Both the position numbers and the translations under genes were made by a program. From NCBI GenBank assembly GCA_017861355.1, contig JAGFXQ010000041.1, forward strand, positions 1 to 15,562: 15,562 bases of DNA, given 5' to 3'. Positions 5,973 to 14,608 of this stretch are shown here, in pieces (position 1 is the stretch's first letter; every line of letters begins with the position of its first letter). Source of the DNA: Bacillota bacterium. Lineage in GTDB: Bacteria; Bacillota; Clostridia; Lachnospirales; Lachnospiraceae. The notes under the pieces were generated by a model. That model worked only from the letters and a program-made list of their open reading frames with translations, was not told where the DNA came from and ran no database searches.

Positions 5973-8600
5973 ATGAAATATTATCTTGAGCAAGCAGAAA
6001 ATGTACTAAAAGTAGTAGGAAGTAATACGGAAGGCCTTACCTCATCCGAGGCAAAGGAAAGGCTTTTGAAAAACGGGAAGAACAGATTGACGGAGGGAAA
6101 GAAAGACAGTCTGATCAAACGTTTTTTGGCACAGCTGACAGATCCGATGATTATCATCCTTATTGTCGCTGCAGCTATATCAGGTGCAACCAGCATCTAT
6201 GCAGGGGAATCATTCGCAGATGTATTCATTATTCTGTTTGTTGTCATCATTAATGCAGTTCTTGGCGTATACCAGGAGAACAAGGCTGAAAAGGCGATTG
6301 AAGCTTTGCAGGAGATGGCAGCAGCAACCAGTAAGGTACTTCGTGACAGAGCTATCCTGAGTGTGAAAAGTGAAGAGCTTGTAGTTGGAGATATTGTTCT
6401 GCTTGAGGCAGGAGACGCGGTTCCGGCAGATTGCCGTATCTTAGAAAGCGCCAGCTTGAAGATCGAAGAAGCTGCACTTACCGGTGAATCTGTACCGGTA
6501 AATAAGATGATCGATATCCTTTTGTTAAGGCAGGGAGAGAAGGAAGTTTCTCTCGGAGACCGTAAGAATATGGCATACATGGGAAGTACTGTTGTCTATG
6601 GACGCGGTCGTGCTGTAGTAACGGCTATCGGTATGGATACCGAGATGGGTAAGATTGCTGATGCAATCACAAAGACCGAGGAAAATGAGACTCCTCTTCA
6701 GATTAAATTAAATCAATTAAGTAAAATCCTAACGATTCTTGTTATTGGTATCTGTGTATTTATCTTTGCATTTTCTTTGATCCGCTCCGGTGATTTTAGC
6801 GGTGCAGTAATTCTCGATACCTTTATGGTCGCTGTAAGCCTTGCCGTAGCAGCGATTCCTGAAGGACTGGCAGCAGTGGTAACGATTGTGCTTTCCATCG
6901 GAGTTACCAATATGAGTAAGCGTAATGCAGTAATTCGCAGATTAACCGCAGTGGAGACCTTAGGTTGTACTCAGATTATCTGTAGCGACAAGACGGGAAC
7001 TCTGACTCAGAACAAGATGACCGTCGTGGATCATTATGCATCAGATCAGGAGCAGTTAGCGAGGGCAATGGCACTTTGCTGTGATGCAGAGTTGGATAAC
7101 GGAGCAGCAGTTGGTGAGCCGACAGAGTGCGCCCTAGTTAATTATGCTGCAACCTTGAACTTGAATAAGCCTGAGCTGAAGAAAGCTTATCCACGAGTAG
7201 GAGAAGCACCCTTTGATTCCGGTCGTAAGATGATGTCAACACTACACCAGCACCAAGGAATTATCCAGTTTACGAAGGGTGCACCGGATGAAATTCTCCG
7301 CTTATGTAAGTCTTATATGGATCATGGTAATATCCTGCCAATGACGGATGAAAAGCGTCAGGAGATTCTGAAGGAAAATAAAAGAATGGCAGATCAGGCA
7401 CTTCGTGTGCTAGCTGCCGCATATCGTACCTACGAGACCATGCCGGAAGAATGTACGCCGGAACAGTTGGAGAAGGAGCTTGTCTTTATCGGATTAACCG
7501 GAATGATTGATCCGGTACGCCCCGAGGTAATCGAGGCAATTAAAGAATGCCGTAGTGCGGGAATTCGACCGATAATGATAACCGGTGATCACAGAGATAC
7601 CGCAATCGCAATAGCAACACAGATTGGGATTATTCATGATCCGAAACAGGCGATTACCGGAGCAAGGTTGAATGAGATCAGTGACGAGGAGCTACAGGCT
7701 ACGATTGAAAACTACGGTGTCTATGCCCGCGTACAGCCGGAGCATAAGGTGCGAATCGTGAATGCCTGGAAGAAGAAAGGCATGATTACAGCTATGACCG
7801 GTGATGGTGTAAATGATGCGCCTTCGATTAAGAGTGCAGATATCGGTGTAGGAATGGGTATCACCGGTACCGATGTAACCAAGAATGTTGCTGATATGGT
7901 ATTGGCCGATGATAACTTTGCAACCATAGTATCCGCAGTCGAAGAAGGAAGACGAATCTATGACAACATCCGTAAAGCAATCCAGTTCTTATTATCCTCA
8001 AATCTAAGTGAGGTTCTTTCTATCTTCACTGCAACGATCATTGGTTTTACTATTATGAAACCGGTGCATATCCTTTGGATTAACCTGATCACTGACTGCT
8101 TCCCGGCACTTGCCTTGGGATTAGAGAAGGGCGAAAAGGATCTGATGCTGCGTAAGCCTCGTTCCTCGAAGGACGGTATCTTCTCCGGCGGTGTAGGTGT
8201 GGATGTGGCTTATCAGGGAGTCATGGTTACTGTCGTAACCTTGGCTGCATATTTTATCGGTCATTTCATGGAGTCCGGACGATGGGAATTCGTCAACAGT
8301 CCTGATGGTATGACCATGGCATTCCTCACGATGAGTATGGCAGAGATCTTCCATAGCTTCAACATGAGAAGCCAACGCGGTTCTATCTTCCGAATGAAAA
8401 CACACAATGTGGTTCTGTACGGCGCAGCAATCATTAGTCTACTTTTAACCACCGCTGTAATCTATGTACCGTTTTTAAGTAAAATCTTCGAATTCGAGCA
8501 TATCAGTATAACCGAATACGCGATTGCAATGCTACTGGCAATTTGTGTAATTCCTATCGTTGAGCTGGTCAAAGCAATTCAGAGAAGAGTACAGCACTAA
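5973..8600 (+). CDS. P-type cation-transporting ATPase (P-II, Ca2+/Mn2+ type)
   Basis: This 875-residue membrane pump should export a divalent cation at the cost of ATP. The actuator motif LTGES is at about 169-173, the phosphorylated aspartate is Asp339 in DKTGTLT, KGAPDE lies in the nucleotide-binding domain, and the hinge TGDGVND is at 609-615. The cation-site residues of SERCA-type pumps are present: PEGL (296-299) in M4, SSNLSE with Asn677 and Glu680 in M5, and NLITD (704-708) in M6. By sequence it is a Ca2+-ATPase-like pump with both sites largely kept, but the yybP-ykoY riboswitch in its leader argues that Mn2+ is the physiological signal and probably a substrate. AAAGGA at 5956-5961 leads to ATG 5973. 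A terminator follows; it is a single-gene transcript. Confidence 0.93.
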   Translation: MKYYLEQAENVLKVVGSNTEGLTSSEAKERLLKNGKNRLTEGKKDSLIKRFLAQLTDPMIIILIVAAAISGATSIYAGESFADVFIILFVVIINAVLGVYQENKAEKAIEALQEMAAATSKVLRDRAILSVKSEELVVGDIVLLEAGDAVPADCRILESASLKIEEAALTGESVPVNKMIDILLLRQGEKEVSLGDRKNMAYMGSTVVYGRGRAVVTAIGMDTEMGKIADAITKTEENETPLQIKLNQLSKILTILVIGICVFIFAFSLIRSGDFSGAVILDTFMVAVSLAVAAIPEGLAAVVTIVLSIGVTNMSKRNAVIRRLTAVETLGCTQIICSDKTGTLTQNKMTVVDHYASDQEQLARAMALCCDAELDNGAAVGEPTECALVNYAATLNLNKPELKKAYPRVGEAPFDSGRKMMSTLHQHQGIIQFTKGAPDEILRLCKSYMDHGNILPMTDEKRQEILKENKRMADQALRVLAAAYRTYETMPEECTPEQLEKELVFIGLTGMIDPVRPEVIEAIKECRSAGIRPIMITGDHRDTAIAIATQIGIIHDPKQAITGARLNEISDEELQATIENYGVYARVQPEHKVRIVNAWKKKGMITAMTGDGVNDAPSIKSADIGVGMGITGTDVTKNVADMVLADDNFATIVSAVEEGRRIYDNIRKAIQFLLSSNLSEVLSIFTATIIGFTIMKPVHILWINLITDCFPALALGLEKGEKDLMLRKPRSSKDGIFSGGVGVDVAYQGVMVTVVTLAAYFIGHFMESGRWEFVNSPDGMTMAFLTMSMAEIFHSFNMRSQRGSIFRMKTHNVVLYGAAIISLLLTTAVIYVPFLSKIFEFEHISITEYAIAMLLAICVIPIVELVKAIQRRVQH

Positions 8601-8657
8601 TCCATACCATTATACGAGAGGATTCAAATGTCAAAAGTCAAATCATAAGAATAGATC

Positions 8658-8697
8658 AAGCCCTGAGCAATCAAAAAGGTTGTCTCAGGGCTTTTTT
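8658..8697 (+). terminator. Rho-independent terminator of the P-type ATPase gene
   Basis: AAGCCCTGAG (8658-8667) pairs with CTCAGGGCTT (8684-8693), followed by TTTTTT. It sits 57 bases after the ATPase stop codon. Confidence 0.93.
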
Positions 8698-8714
8698 CAA
8701 GGGGCTGTCGTATA

Positions 8715-8777
8715 CAGAAATGTAGGACATTATGTTTATGTCAATTCTGTTTTCGTTAATCAGAGCTTTGATCGACG
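8715..8777. other. Two dyad-symmetric sequences in the leader of the sensor-kinase-like gene
   Basis: GACAT (8726-8730) and ATGTC (8738-8742) flank seven bases, with outer CAGAA (8715-8719) and TTCTG (8745-8749). Separately, 8754-8777 is a 24-base imperfect palindrome in which nine of twelve positions match, built on CGT..ATCA.AGCT.TGAT..ACG. They lie in the otherwise empty stretch 8698-8888. A TATAAT at 8845-8850 without a well-spaced -35 is the only promoter-like signal nearby. They may be operators; this is only suggestive. Confidence 0.3.
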
Positions 8778-8888
8778 AAATAATATAAAGAATTTACAAG
8801 ATTGAATTAATTTTGGTTGGATTTTTGTGCATTTTGTAGTAAAATATAATTGATTGAATTGAAAGAATAAGGGTCTTAGGGGGATCAT

Positions 8889-9755
8889 ATGGATAAGATA
8901 GGAGAGGCTTTTGTACCGATGATCACTTTATTGATTGCTCAGATAACCGCAGTTGATTTGGGGTATCTTCGTATTCGGGGAAAGAAGCTTTGTCTTGTAC
9001 TAGTTCTGGAGCTGCTCCTTCAAGTGATATTTAATGTGACGATTCTTCTGATGTTTGGATTACAGGTCTATGTAAAATGGTACGTCATTACGATGGATTT
9101 ACCCGCGATACTTTTGTTTTTTTTCATATCAGGGTATCGGGACCAGCGTGCATGGTATACTATTTTATGTACAATCTTTGTCAGCTTTGCGATTTCTTTT
9201 TTGGCAATCTGGGTCATAAATATATTCTCCGGAAGTTATATCTTATATAATGTAACCCGGGTACTACTCTTTATTCCGACCTTTATCATTATTCATTTTA
9301 AGATCCGACGAAAATATCAGATGCTGCAAAGGGAGTTGAGTAAGGGCTGGGGAATATACGGAATTCTCCCAATGATTCATATTGCAGCAATGTATTATCA
9401 ATTCAACAGGTATGGGATATCAATCAAAAATTTTGGAACATTATTATACGGTAGCATTATCATACTTGCGATGCTTACTGTGTTTCTTATCTTCGTCTAT
9501 ATCTTCAATCAGCTGCATGATAAATATCTTCTTCAGGAGCAGCAACGTATTCTTGCGATACAAAACAAGATGCAAAAGGAAATGTTTGAATTACAGTATG
9601 AAGTGGCAGAGAAGACAAATCGCCGATGGCATGATTTTCGCTTTCAATCCAATCACCTGATTGAACTGCTTGAGATGGGAGGGACACAAGCTGCGCTGGA
9701 ATACCTCAATGAGCATCAGAAATCGGACGAAGGATCAAAGATAGTGACAATGTGA
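8889..9755 (+). CDS. GHKL-type sensor histidine kinase, truncated (membrane domain and H-box only)
   Basis: The 288-residue product has about six or seven hydrophobic segments (residues 10-210), then a coiled-coil-like stretch rich in Gln, Lys and Glu (215-243). The histidine-box region RRWHDFRFQSNHLIELL follows, with candidate phospho-acceptor His248. In AgrC-like GHKL kinases this is followed by a VTYCxNP-type segment and the ATP-binding domain. Here the protein stops at SKIVTM, where that segment should begin, so the catalytic domain is missing. The 70 bases to the next gene hold no recognisable remnant in any frame, and no LytTR response regulator follows. GGGGG at 8879-8883 is the ribosome binding site. 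It is probably a deletion derivative; a membrane receptor or decoy role cannot be excluded. Confidence 0.75.
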   Translation: MDKIGEAFVPMITLLIAQITAVDLGYLRIRGKKLCLVLVLELLLQVIFNVTILLMFGLQVYVKWYVITMDLPAILLFFFISGYRDQRAWYTILCTIFVSFAISFLAIWVINIFSGSYILYNVTRVLLFIPTFIIIHFKIRRKYQMLQRELSKGWGIYGILPMIHIAAMYYQFNRYGISIKNFGTLLYGSIIILAMLTVFLIFVYIFNQLHDKYLLQEQQRILAIQNKMQKEMFELQYEVAEKTNRRWHDFRFQSNHLIELLEMGGTQAALEYLNEHQKSDEGSKIVTM

Positions 9756-9825
9756 TGTACTTATAAAATCGACTAATAATTTCTGTGGTAATACTTATTA
9801 AGCTATACAAGAAAGGCGTGATTTA

Positions 9826-11100
9826 ATGAATAATACAGCATTTACTTTAAAAGGAAACATCATATATTCCAAGGGTCCGAAGGAGCTTGTCTGCATTCCG
9901 AATGGATATCTTGTTTGTGAGGAAGGAAAAGTTGCAGGCGTTTATGAGACCCTTCCGGAGAAATACAGACAATTGCCATGCACGGATCATCAGGATAGAA
10001 TTATTATACCGGGGTTAGTTGATTTGCATACCCATGCTCCCCAATATGCCATCCGTAGTCTTGGTATGGATATGGAGCTGCTGAAATGGCTGGAGTATAA
10101 TACTTTCCCGGAAGAGGCTAAGTATTCTGATCCGGAATATGCGACCAAAGCATATTCTATGTTTGTAAATGATCTAAGAAAAAGTGCGACAACCAGAGCA
10201 TGTATCTTTGGTACAATTCATGTGAACGGCACCGAAATACTGATGGATCTGCTTGAGAGAACCGGACTGAAATGCAAAGTCGGAAAGGTTAACATGAACC
10301 GCAATTGTCCCGAGGTTCTATGTGAAGATAGTGAACAATCTCTGAGGGATACAAAGCTATGGCTGGAATCCGCAAGGATAAAGTACAATAATATCACTCC
10401 AATTATAACACCTAGATTCCTACCCTCTTGCACGGAGGATTTATTAACAGAGTTGTCAGTAATCTGCCGTCAAGAAGATTAGCCGGTACAGTCCCACTTA
10501 TCTGAGAACTTACTGGAAATTGAGTTTGTTAAGGAGTTATTTCCGAGTACCGAGGGTTATGCGGATGCTTATAATGAGTATGGTTTGTTTGGTGGTAGCG
10601 TACCGACCATCATGGCTCATTGTATCTATCTGACCGAAGATGAGATTAAGCTTGCAAAGCAGAATCAGGTATTTATTGCTCATTGCCCTGATTCGAATAT
10701 GAATCTTTCCTCCGGAATCGCACCGGTGAGAACCTATCTCAATCAGGAACTTAAGATGGGATTAGGTAGTGATGTCGCTGCCGGTGATTCACTCTCTATC
10801 TTTAAGATGATGACGGAAGCGGTTAAGGTATCGAAGCTCCTATGGCGTCTACAGGATCAGAATCTGACACCATTATCCATTGATGAAGCCTTTTATCTTG
10901 GAACCAAGGGTGGCGGTGAATTCTTTGGGAAGGTGGGAAGCTTCGAAGAAGGATATGAATTTGATGCGGTGGTTATTGATGATGCCAGTCTGGAGCATCC
11001 ACAGCCGTTGACACTAAAGCAACGTCTGGAACGAGTGATCTATCTGTCCGACGATCGCAATCTGGTAAGTAAGTACGTTGAGGGAATTAAAATCATCTAG
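9826..11100 (+). pseudogene. guaD: Guanine deaminase interrupted by one in-frame TAG
   Basis: Guanine deaminase hydrolyses guanine to xanthine and ammonia. The reading frame is full length (424 codons) and collinear with the family apart from TAG at 10480-10482 (codon 219). Without that codon it reads RQED-stop-PVQSHLSEN, and family members carry a sense codon, usually Leu, before PVQSH. The zinc ligands His68 and His70 (LHTHAPQ) lie before the stop. His224 (QSHLSEN), His265 (MAHC) and Asp316 (GSDVAAGDS) lie after it. The 218-residue N-terminal fragment therefore lacks three ligands. A C-terminal piece from ATG 10585 (171 residues) also lacks His68, His70 and His224, so neither half should work alone. 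The C-terminus (LGTKGGGEFFGKVGSFEEGYEFDAV) is intact, suggesting a very recent mutation, a sequence error or stop-codon readthrough. AAAGG at 9812-9816 supports ATG 9826. Confidence 0.9.
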
Positions 11101-11140
11101 GAATAAATAATTGTTGATTTGACTTATAGAGATAAGAAGG

Positions 11141-11206
11141 GCGATTCCCCTATTATGAACCGTATCTGTCGAGCAGACAGGAAGAGGTTCATTATAGGGG
11201 AATCGC
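11141..11206. terminator. Large convergent hairpin, probable bidirectional terminator
   Basis: Arms of 21 bases (11141-11161 and 11186-11206) are inverse complements with one mismatch, and pairing extends outward with a small bulge. The 24-base loop holds an inner CTGTC/GACAG hairpin. It lies between the convergent guanine deaminase and wall hydrolase genes. T-rich but interrupted tracts flank it on both strands (TTATTTATATCTT on plus). The stem is unusually long for a terminator. Confidence 0.65.
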
Positions 11207-11296
11207 CTTATTTATATCTTCGAGATAATTTACTATTTCATTTTGTTCATGATATAGAACGTAAGCAAAGGTGAGCATTTGCAAGATTGTACTATC

Positions 11297-12049
11297 TTAT
11301 TTGACGAAAACCATGCTATCTATGTAGGCGGTTTTTGTCTTTGCCCATAACCATTGGTTCGTCGAGCTGTCATCAAAATAAAAGAGAGCTCCCTTGCTTG
11401 GATCACTTCCATACAAAGCTGCCTTTGCTGCCTTTATGGATTCCTCGGAGGCAGGCTGATTAATCATCCCGTTTTTTACCGGTGTAAATTGATAATAACC
11501 TCCGGATACATGATTGATTACTGCGGGTATAGTATTTGGCCAGTCGGGACTCTGCACACGATTCACGACTACACCCCCGACTCCTATCTTAGCCTCATAT
11601 GTCTCGCCTACTGCCTCAGCCTCAATTAACCGGGCTAAAAGGTTGAGATCACTGTCATTATAGGGGATAACCGCATCCATACTGCTTGATGGCATAACAC
11701 CGGGAATGATTAATTTCTGACCAGGGAGTAGTTTGTCATCCCATTTGTTATTCGCCTGACGCAGTGAGGTAAGGGGTATCCCATACTTCTTAGCGATAAG
11801 GTAGAGACTGTCGCCACTTACAACGAGATGAAGCTTCGCAGATACATATAATAATTGCCCCGGATAGATTGTGTCGGTAGTGAGACTGTTCTCCTGTTTC
11901 AGAATACTGATCGGAGTCTGGAACAGGCGGCTGATCTTATAGAGTGAATCATTTGGTTGTACGGTATAATCAGCGGCTAACGCGGTTACAGGCGATGTGA
12001 CTAATAGGATACACATCACGAGAAGAACGATACGGATTAATTGTTTCAT
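11297..12049 (-). CDS. Secreted LysM cell wall hydrolase, SleB/CwlJ type (Hydrolase_2)
   Basis: The 250-residue exported protein binds peptidoglycan and should cleave it. Residues 1-25 form a signal peptide with an ALA-A cleavage site. Two LysM repeats follow, about 28-70 (YTVQPNDSLYKISRLF) and 72-116 (HLVVSGDSLYLIAKKYG). The C-terminal Hydrolase_2 domain of spore cortex-lytic enzymes covers about 130-249, with the ARLIEAEAVGE motif holding the likely catalytic Glu and the conserved GALFYFD near the end. ATG 12049 is chosen because AAAGGTGA lies just before it and the signal peptide begins there; an in-frame ATG at 12079 would add ten non-signal residues. It stands alone on the minus strand. 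A germination or sporulation role fits the family, but general wall turnover is possible. Confidence 0.92.
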   Translation of the reverse strand: MKQLIRIVLLVMCILLVTSPVTALAADYTVQPNDSLYKISRLFQTPISILKQENSLTTDTIYPGQLLYVSAKLHLVVSGDSLYLIAKKYGIPLTSLRQANNKWDDKLLPGQKLIIPGVMPSSSMDAVIPYNDSDLNLLARLIEAEAVGETYEAKIGVGGVVVNRVQSPDWPNTIPAVINHVSGGYYQFTPVKNGMINQPASEESIKAAKAALYGSDPSKGALFYFDDSSTNQWLWAKTKTAYIDSMVFVK

Positions 12050-12199
12050 AGGGTCACCTTTCTTATGAGAATAGCACAATTGCTTCCTTTAGAAGTCTAT
12101 TGTAACCTATCAAAATGCATAATTCCTATGTGGTCTTACTGGCAAAGCAGGCAAAAGAGGGAATAAAATAAGTAATCTATTTCTCGATGTGTGAGAATA

Positions 12200-12208
12200 T
12201 GCTATAGA
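12200..12208 (+). promoter_or_regulatory. Possible extended -10 promoter for the binding-protein-like gene
   Basis: TGC followed by TATAGA (12203-12208) resembles an extended -10 element, 45 bases before the start codon. No good -35 is seen at the right spacing (TTTCTC at 12180-12185 is weak). The rest of the divergent intergenic region 12050-12252 shows nothing certain. Confidence 0.35.
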
Positions 12209-12252
12209 AACAAGATGAAATGGGTTTGTCCCGGGAGTGAGGCGTTAATGTT

Positions 12253-13209
12253 ATGAAGAAAGTAAAGGAAACCATAATATCAGACTTACTGGCTGTAATA
12301 ATTACAATCTTGATCTTGGTGCTTTTGAGCTATCGGGAATCCAGAGACATGAAAGTAGTTACCACATCAGTGAATCGGAGTTACGATATATATCTGATCA
12401 CGATAGACAAGATAGACCAGCACTGGACTGCAATTAATCAAGGTGCCTCCGATATGGCCAGGCTGCTGGGGGTAACTTATCACTGGACTGCTCCTGATAC
12501 AAAGGATACAGAGAAACAGATCGAACTGCTGAAGGATGCAGTGAGTGCAGGAGCTGATGTAATTATGATTGCTGTGAATGACCCAATTCGTATGTCGGGA
12601 CCGATCGAAGATGCGAAGGCATCCGGTGTAAAGATAATCTATGTTGATACTCCTGCCTATGAGGAAGCGATTATTACCCTCTCTACCGATAATTATAGTG
12701 CAGGGATGGAAGCCGGAAAGGAAATGATCTTTGAATTAAAAGAACTTGGAATAGAAAGCGGTCGGGTTGGTATTATCGGAGTAAATGAAGTTACGGATTC
12801 TACGGTTAAGAGGGAAGCAGGCTTTCGTGAAGCTATCCGGCTGGATGGAAGATATAGCGTAGTTCCTACTGATTACGAGAATGGTGATCCGGTGGCATCG
12901 CAGGAGGCAGCTGTACTTATGATGAGGAATTATCCCGACTTGATGGGATTGTTCGGTACCAATGAAGGTTCCACAGAAGGGGTTGGTATGGCTATAAAAG
13001 CGCAAAAGAAAAGGATAATCGGAGTAGGCTTTGATAAATCGGATATAAATATTTCACTTCTCAGAGAGGGTAATCTGGATGCGGTTATCGCACAAAATCC
13101 GTATACTATGGGCTATCTGGGAGTGGCAGAAGCTTTTGCAGCTTTGAAAGGCCTAGATACCGGACCAAGCATCTTGAATACCGGAGTCAGGATATTACGC
13201 CGCAGCTAG
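12253..13209 (+). CDS. Membrane-anchored periplasmic-binding-protein-like protein (Peripla_BP_4, ribose-type)
   Basis: This 318-residue protein has one hydrophobic segment at about residues 10-27 and no lipobox Cys, so it is likely held by an uncleaved anchor or a signal sequence. The rest is a type 1 sugar-binding fold of the RbsB/Peripla_BP_4 family. It shows ADVIMIAVNDP for the first-domain ligand region, STDNYSAGMEAGKEM, and GTNEGSTEGVGMAI with IIGVGFDKSD for the second domain. GGGAGTGAGG at 12233-12242 precedes ATG 12253. No permease or ATPase adjoins it, so it is an orphan. In Firmicutes such proteins can feed a distant importer or act as sensor partners of two-component systems. A TetR-type regulator follows after a separate promoter. 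Ligand unknown. Confidence 0.82.
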   Translation: MKKVKETIISDLLAVIITILILVLLSYRESRDMKVVTTSVNRSYDIYLITIDKIDQHWTAINQGASDMARLLGVTYHWTAPDTKDTEKQIELLKDAVSAGADVIMIAVNDPIRMSGPIEDAKASGVKIIYVDTPAYEEAIITLSTDNYSAGMEAGKEMIFELKELGIESGRVGIIGVNEVTDSTVKREAGFREAIRLDGRYSVVPTDYENGDPVASQEAAVLMMRNYPDLMGLFGTNEGSTEGVGMAIKAQKKRIIGVGFDKSDINISLLREGNLDAVIAQNPYTMGYLGVAEAFAALKGLDTGPSILNTGVRILRRS

Positions 13210-13324
13210 TGTGAATATGGAAAAGTATTATTCGAATTATTTATGAACAAACTGTTGATTTTATATCATAAATATAGAATAATAATATTGTGTAGTAATT
13301 ACAACAAATGAAGAAGTGTACATA

Positions 13325-13333
13325 TGGTATAAT
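13325..13333 (+). promoter_or_regulatory. Extended -10 promoter of the TetR-family gene
   Basis: TGG followed by a perfect TATAAT (13328-13333) gives an extended -10 element, which can act with a poor -35 (none is evident). The region just upstream (13250-13300) is very AT-rich and could hold an operator, though no clear palindrome stands out. Confidence 0.6.
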
Positions 13334-13390
13334 CTCAATAGAAAGAGATAGGACATGAATATAGCAAGCAGAATAGAAATGAGGAACACG

Positions 13391-13960
13391 ATGAAGAATG
13401 ATAAAGTGAATCGGAAGATTAAGTACACAAAGATGGTTCTGAAGGAGAGCTTTATTCGTCTTCTTAAGTCAAAGGACATATCACGGATCACCATAACGGA
13501 GATTTGCGAAGAAGCGGATATTAACCGAGCTACTTTCTATGCTCATTACAAGGATCAATATGATCTGCTCAAACAGATCGAGCAGGAGTTAGTGGATGAT
13601 ATTAACCGGTATTTAGCTAATTATTCTTTTCATGAGAACGGCTCCGAATCTTTACAACTAATGGAACAGATATTTGAATATATTAAGGAGAATAGTGAGG
13701 TCTGCTCCGTACTGTTAAGCGAAAGCGGGGACAAGAATTTCCAACGAGAGGTACTATCAATAGTTCAGCATCAATGCATCACAGAATGGACGCGTAAGAA
13801 CGTAAATAAGGATATTGCGGAATATCTTTATTCCTATGCTACCAATGGAAGTATAGGAATAATTCAAAGATGGCTTCGGGAGGGGATGGACCGTTCCACC
13901 ATGGAAATGGCTGAACTTATCTTGAAAATGACGGATCAAGGTCTCTCGGCCTTTGTATAA
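13391..13960 (+). CDS. TetR/AcrR-family transcriptional regulator
   Basis: The product is a 189-residue DNA-binding protein. The N-terminal helix-turn-helix is clear: RKIKYTKMVLKESFIRLL is helix 1, then ITITEICEEADINRATFYAHY (split at about residues 33-53) is the recognition unit. The C-terminal part matches the TetR-like ligand domains with a WTRKN-type and YLYSYATNGSIGIIQRWL segment common in Clostridia. ATG 13391 is preferred because GAGGA (13381-13385) precedes it and the family rarely has a longer N-terminus. ATG 13355 in frame would add 12 residues but has only a purine run two bases upstream. It is followed after 29 bases by a secreted Ig-like protein, possibly co-transcribed. The effector and targets are unknown; autoregulation is usual for the family. 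Confidence 0.88.
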   Translation: MKNDKVNRKIKYTKMVLKESFIRLLKSKDISRITITEICEEADINRATFYAHYKDQYDLLKQIEQELVDDINRYLANYSFHENGSESLQLMEQIFEYIKENSEVCSVLLSESGDKNFQREVLSIVQHQCITEWTRKNVNKDIAEYLYSYATNGSIGIIQRWLREGMDRSTMEMAELILKMTDQGLSAFV

Positions 13961-13989
13961 CATTAATTAAGAAAGGTATGGTAATTATT

Positions 13990-14556
13990 ATGAGAAAATT
14001 AATTTCAGCCATCTGTATTATTACATTGATAATCAGTATGACGTCACCGGCATTCGCTGCAGCAAAGGATACGAAAGCACCGACGATAACAAAGACAAGC
14101 CCGGTGGATAAAGCAACCGATATTATGAAGGAAAGTGAGCTTGTAATACGTTTTTCTGAGAATATCAAGAAGGGGAAGGCAATCGATAATATTAGTATCA
14201 ATTCGGTATCGGGTAACGAGGTGGCATATACCTACGAGATTAAGGACAATCTGCTGATCCTATCTCCAAAGGCTAAGCTGGCCTATCATATGGATTATAC
14301 TGTCACAATTCCATCCGGAGCGGTGAAGGATGCAGCAGGTAATAGTTTGAAGAAGGCATATGCCTTTGATTTTATTACAGAAAAAGACCCGAAGTCCAAG
14401 CCAATCGAAGTGACGGATGGGATCACATATGATATTGGTCTTCAAGCCACACTGCAGGGCGAATTTTCTCCTGCTCTTCAGGGTTATCTGATCCAATACT
14501 TAGAGATGTTGGGAATTAAAGCAAAAATAACGAAAGTTACAAAAGTGTCAAATTAG
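13990..14556 (+). CDS. Small secreted protein with an Ig-like (Big_5/SbsA) domain
   Basis: The 188-residue product begins with a signal peptide (MRKLISAICIITLIIS to AFAAA, cut near residue 22). A Big_5/SbsA Ig-like domain covers about residues 27-132, recognised from APTITKTSPVDKATDI, LVIRFSENI, YTVTIPSGAVKDAAGNSL and FDFITEKD. The last 50 residues, from VTDGITYDIG to KITKVTKVSN, match no domain I know. Such domains are usually repeats in large surface proteins, so one copy in a short protein is unusual but complete. ATG 13990 is used since GAAAGG at 13971-13976 abuts ATG 13978 too closely and the signal peptide begins at 13990. It may be co-transcribed with the TetR gene. No cell-wall anchor motif is present. 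Function unknown. Confidence 0.8.
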   Translation: MRKLISAICIITLIISMTSPAFAAAKDTKAPTITKTSPVDKATDIMKESELVIRFSENIKKGKAIDNISINSVSGNEVAYTYEIKDNLLILSPKAKLAYHMDYTVTIPSGAVKDAAGNSLKKAYAFDFITEKDPKSKPIEVTDGITYDIGLQATLQGEFSPALQGYLIQYLEMLGIKAKITKVTKVSN

Positions 14557-14608
14557 ATGATCCATGCTGGCATAGCAGATGATTGCATATCATAGTAGTA
14601 TAAAATTC

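Noticed and set aside
8560..8805. Open frame of 81 codons overlapping the end of the ATPase gene
   Set aside because: It runs through the ATPase terminator in a shifted frame and lacks a start signal.
10480..10482. TAG as a pyrrolysine codon
   Set aside because: No pyrrolysine machinery is visible here, guanine deaminase is not a known pyrrolysine protein, and the site matches a normal sense codon in the family; a point mutation is simpler.
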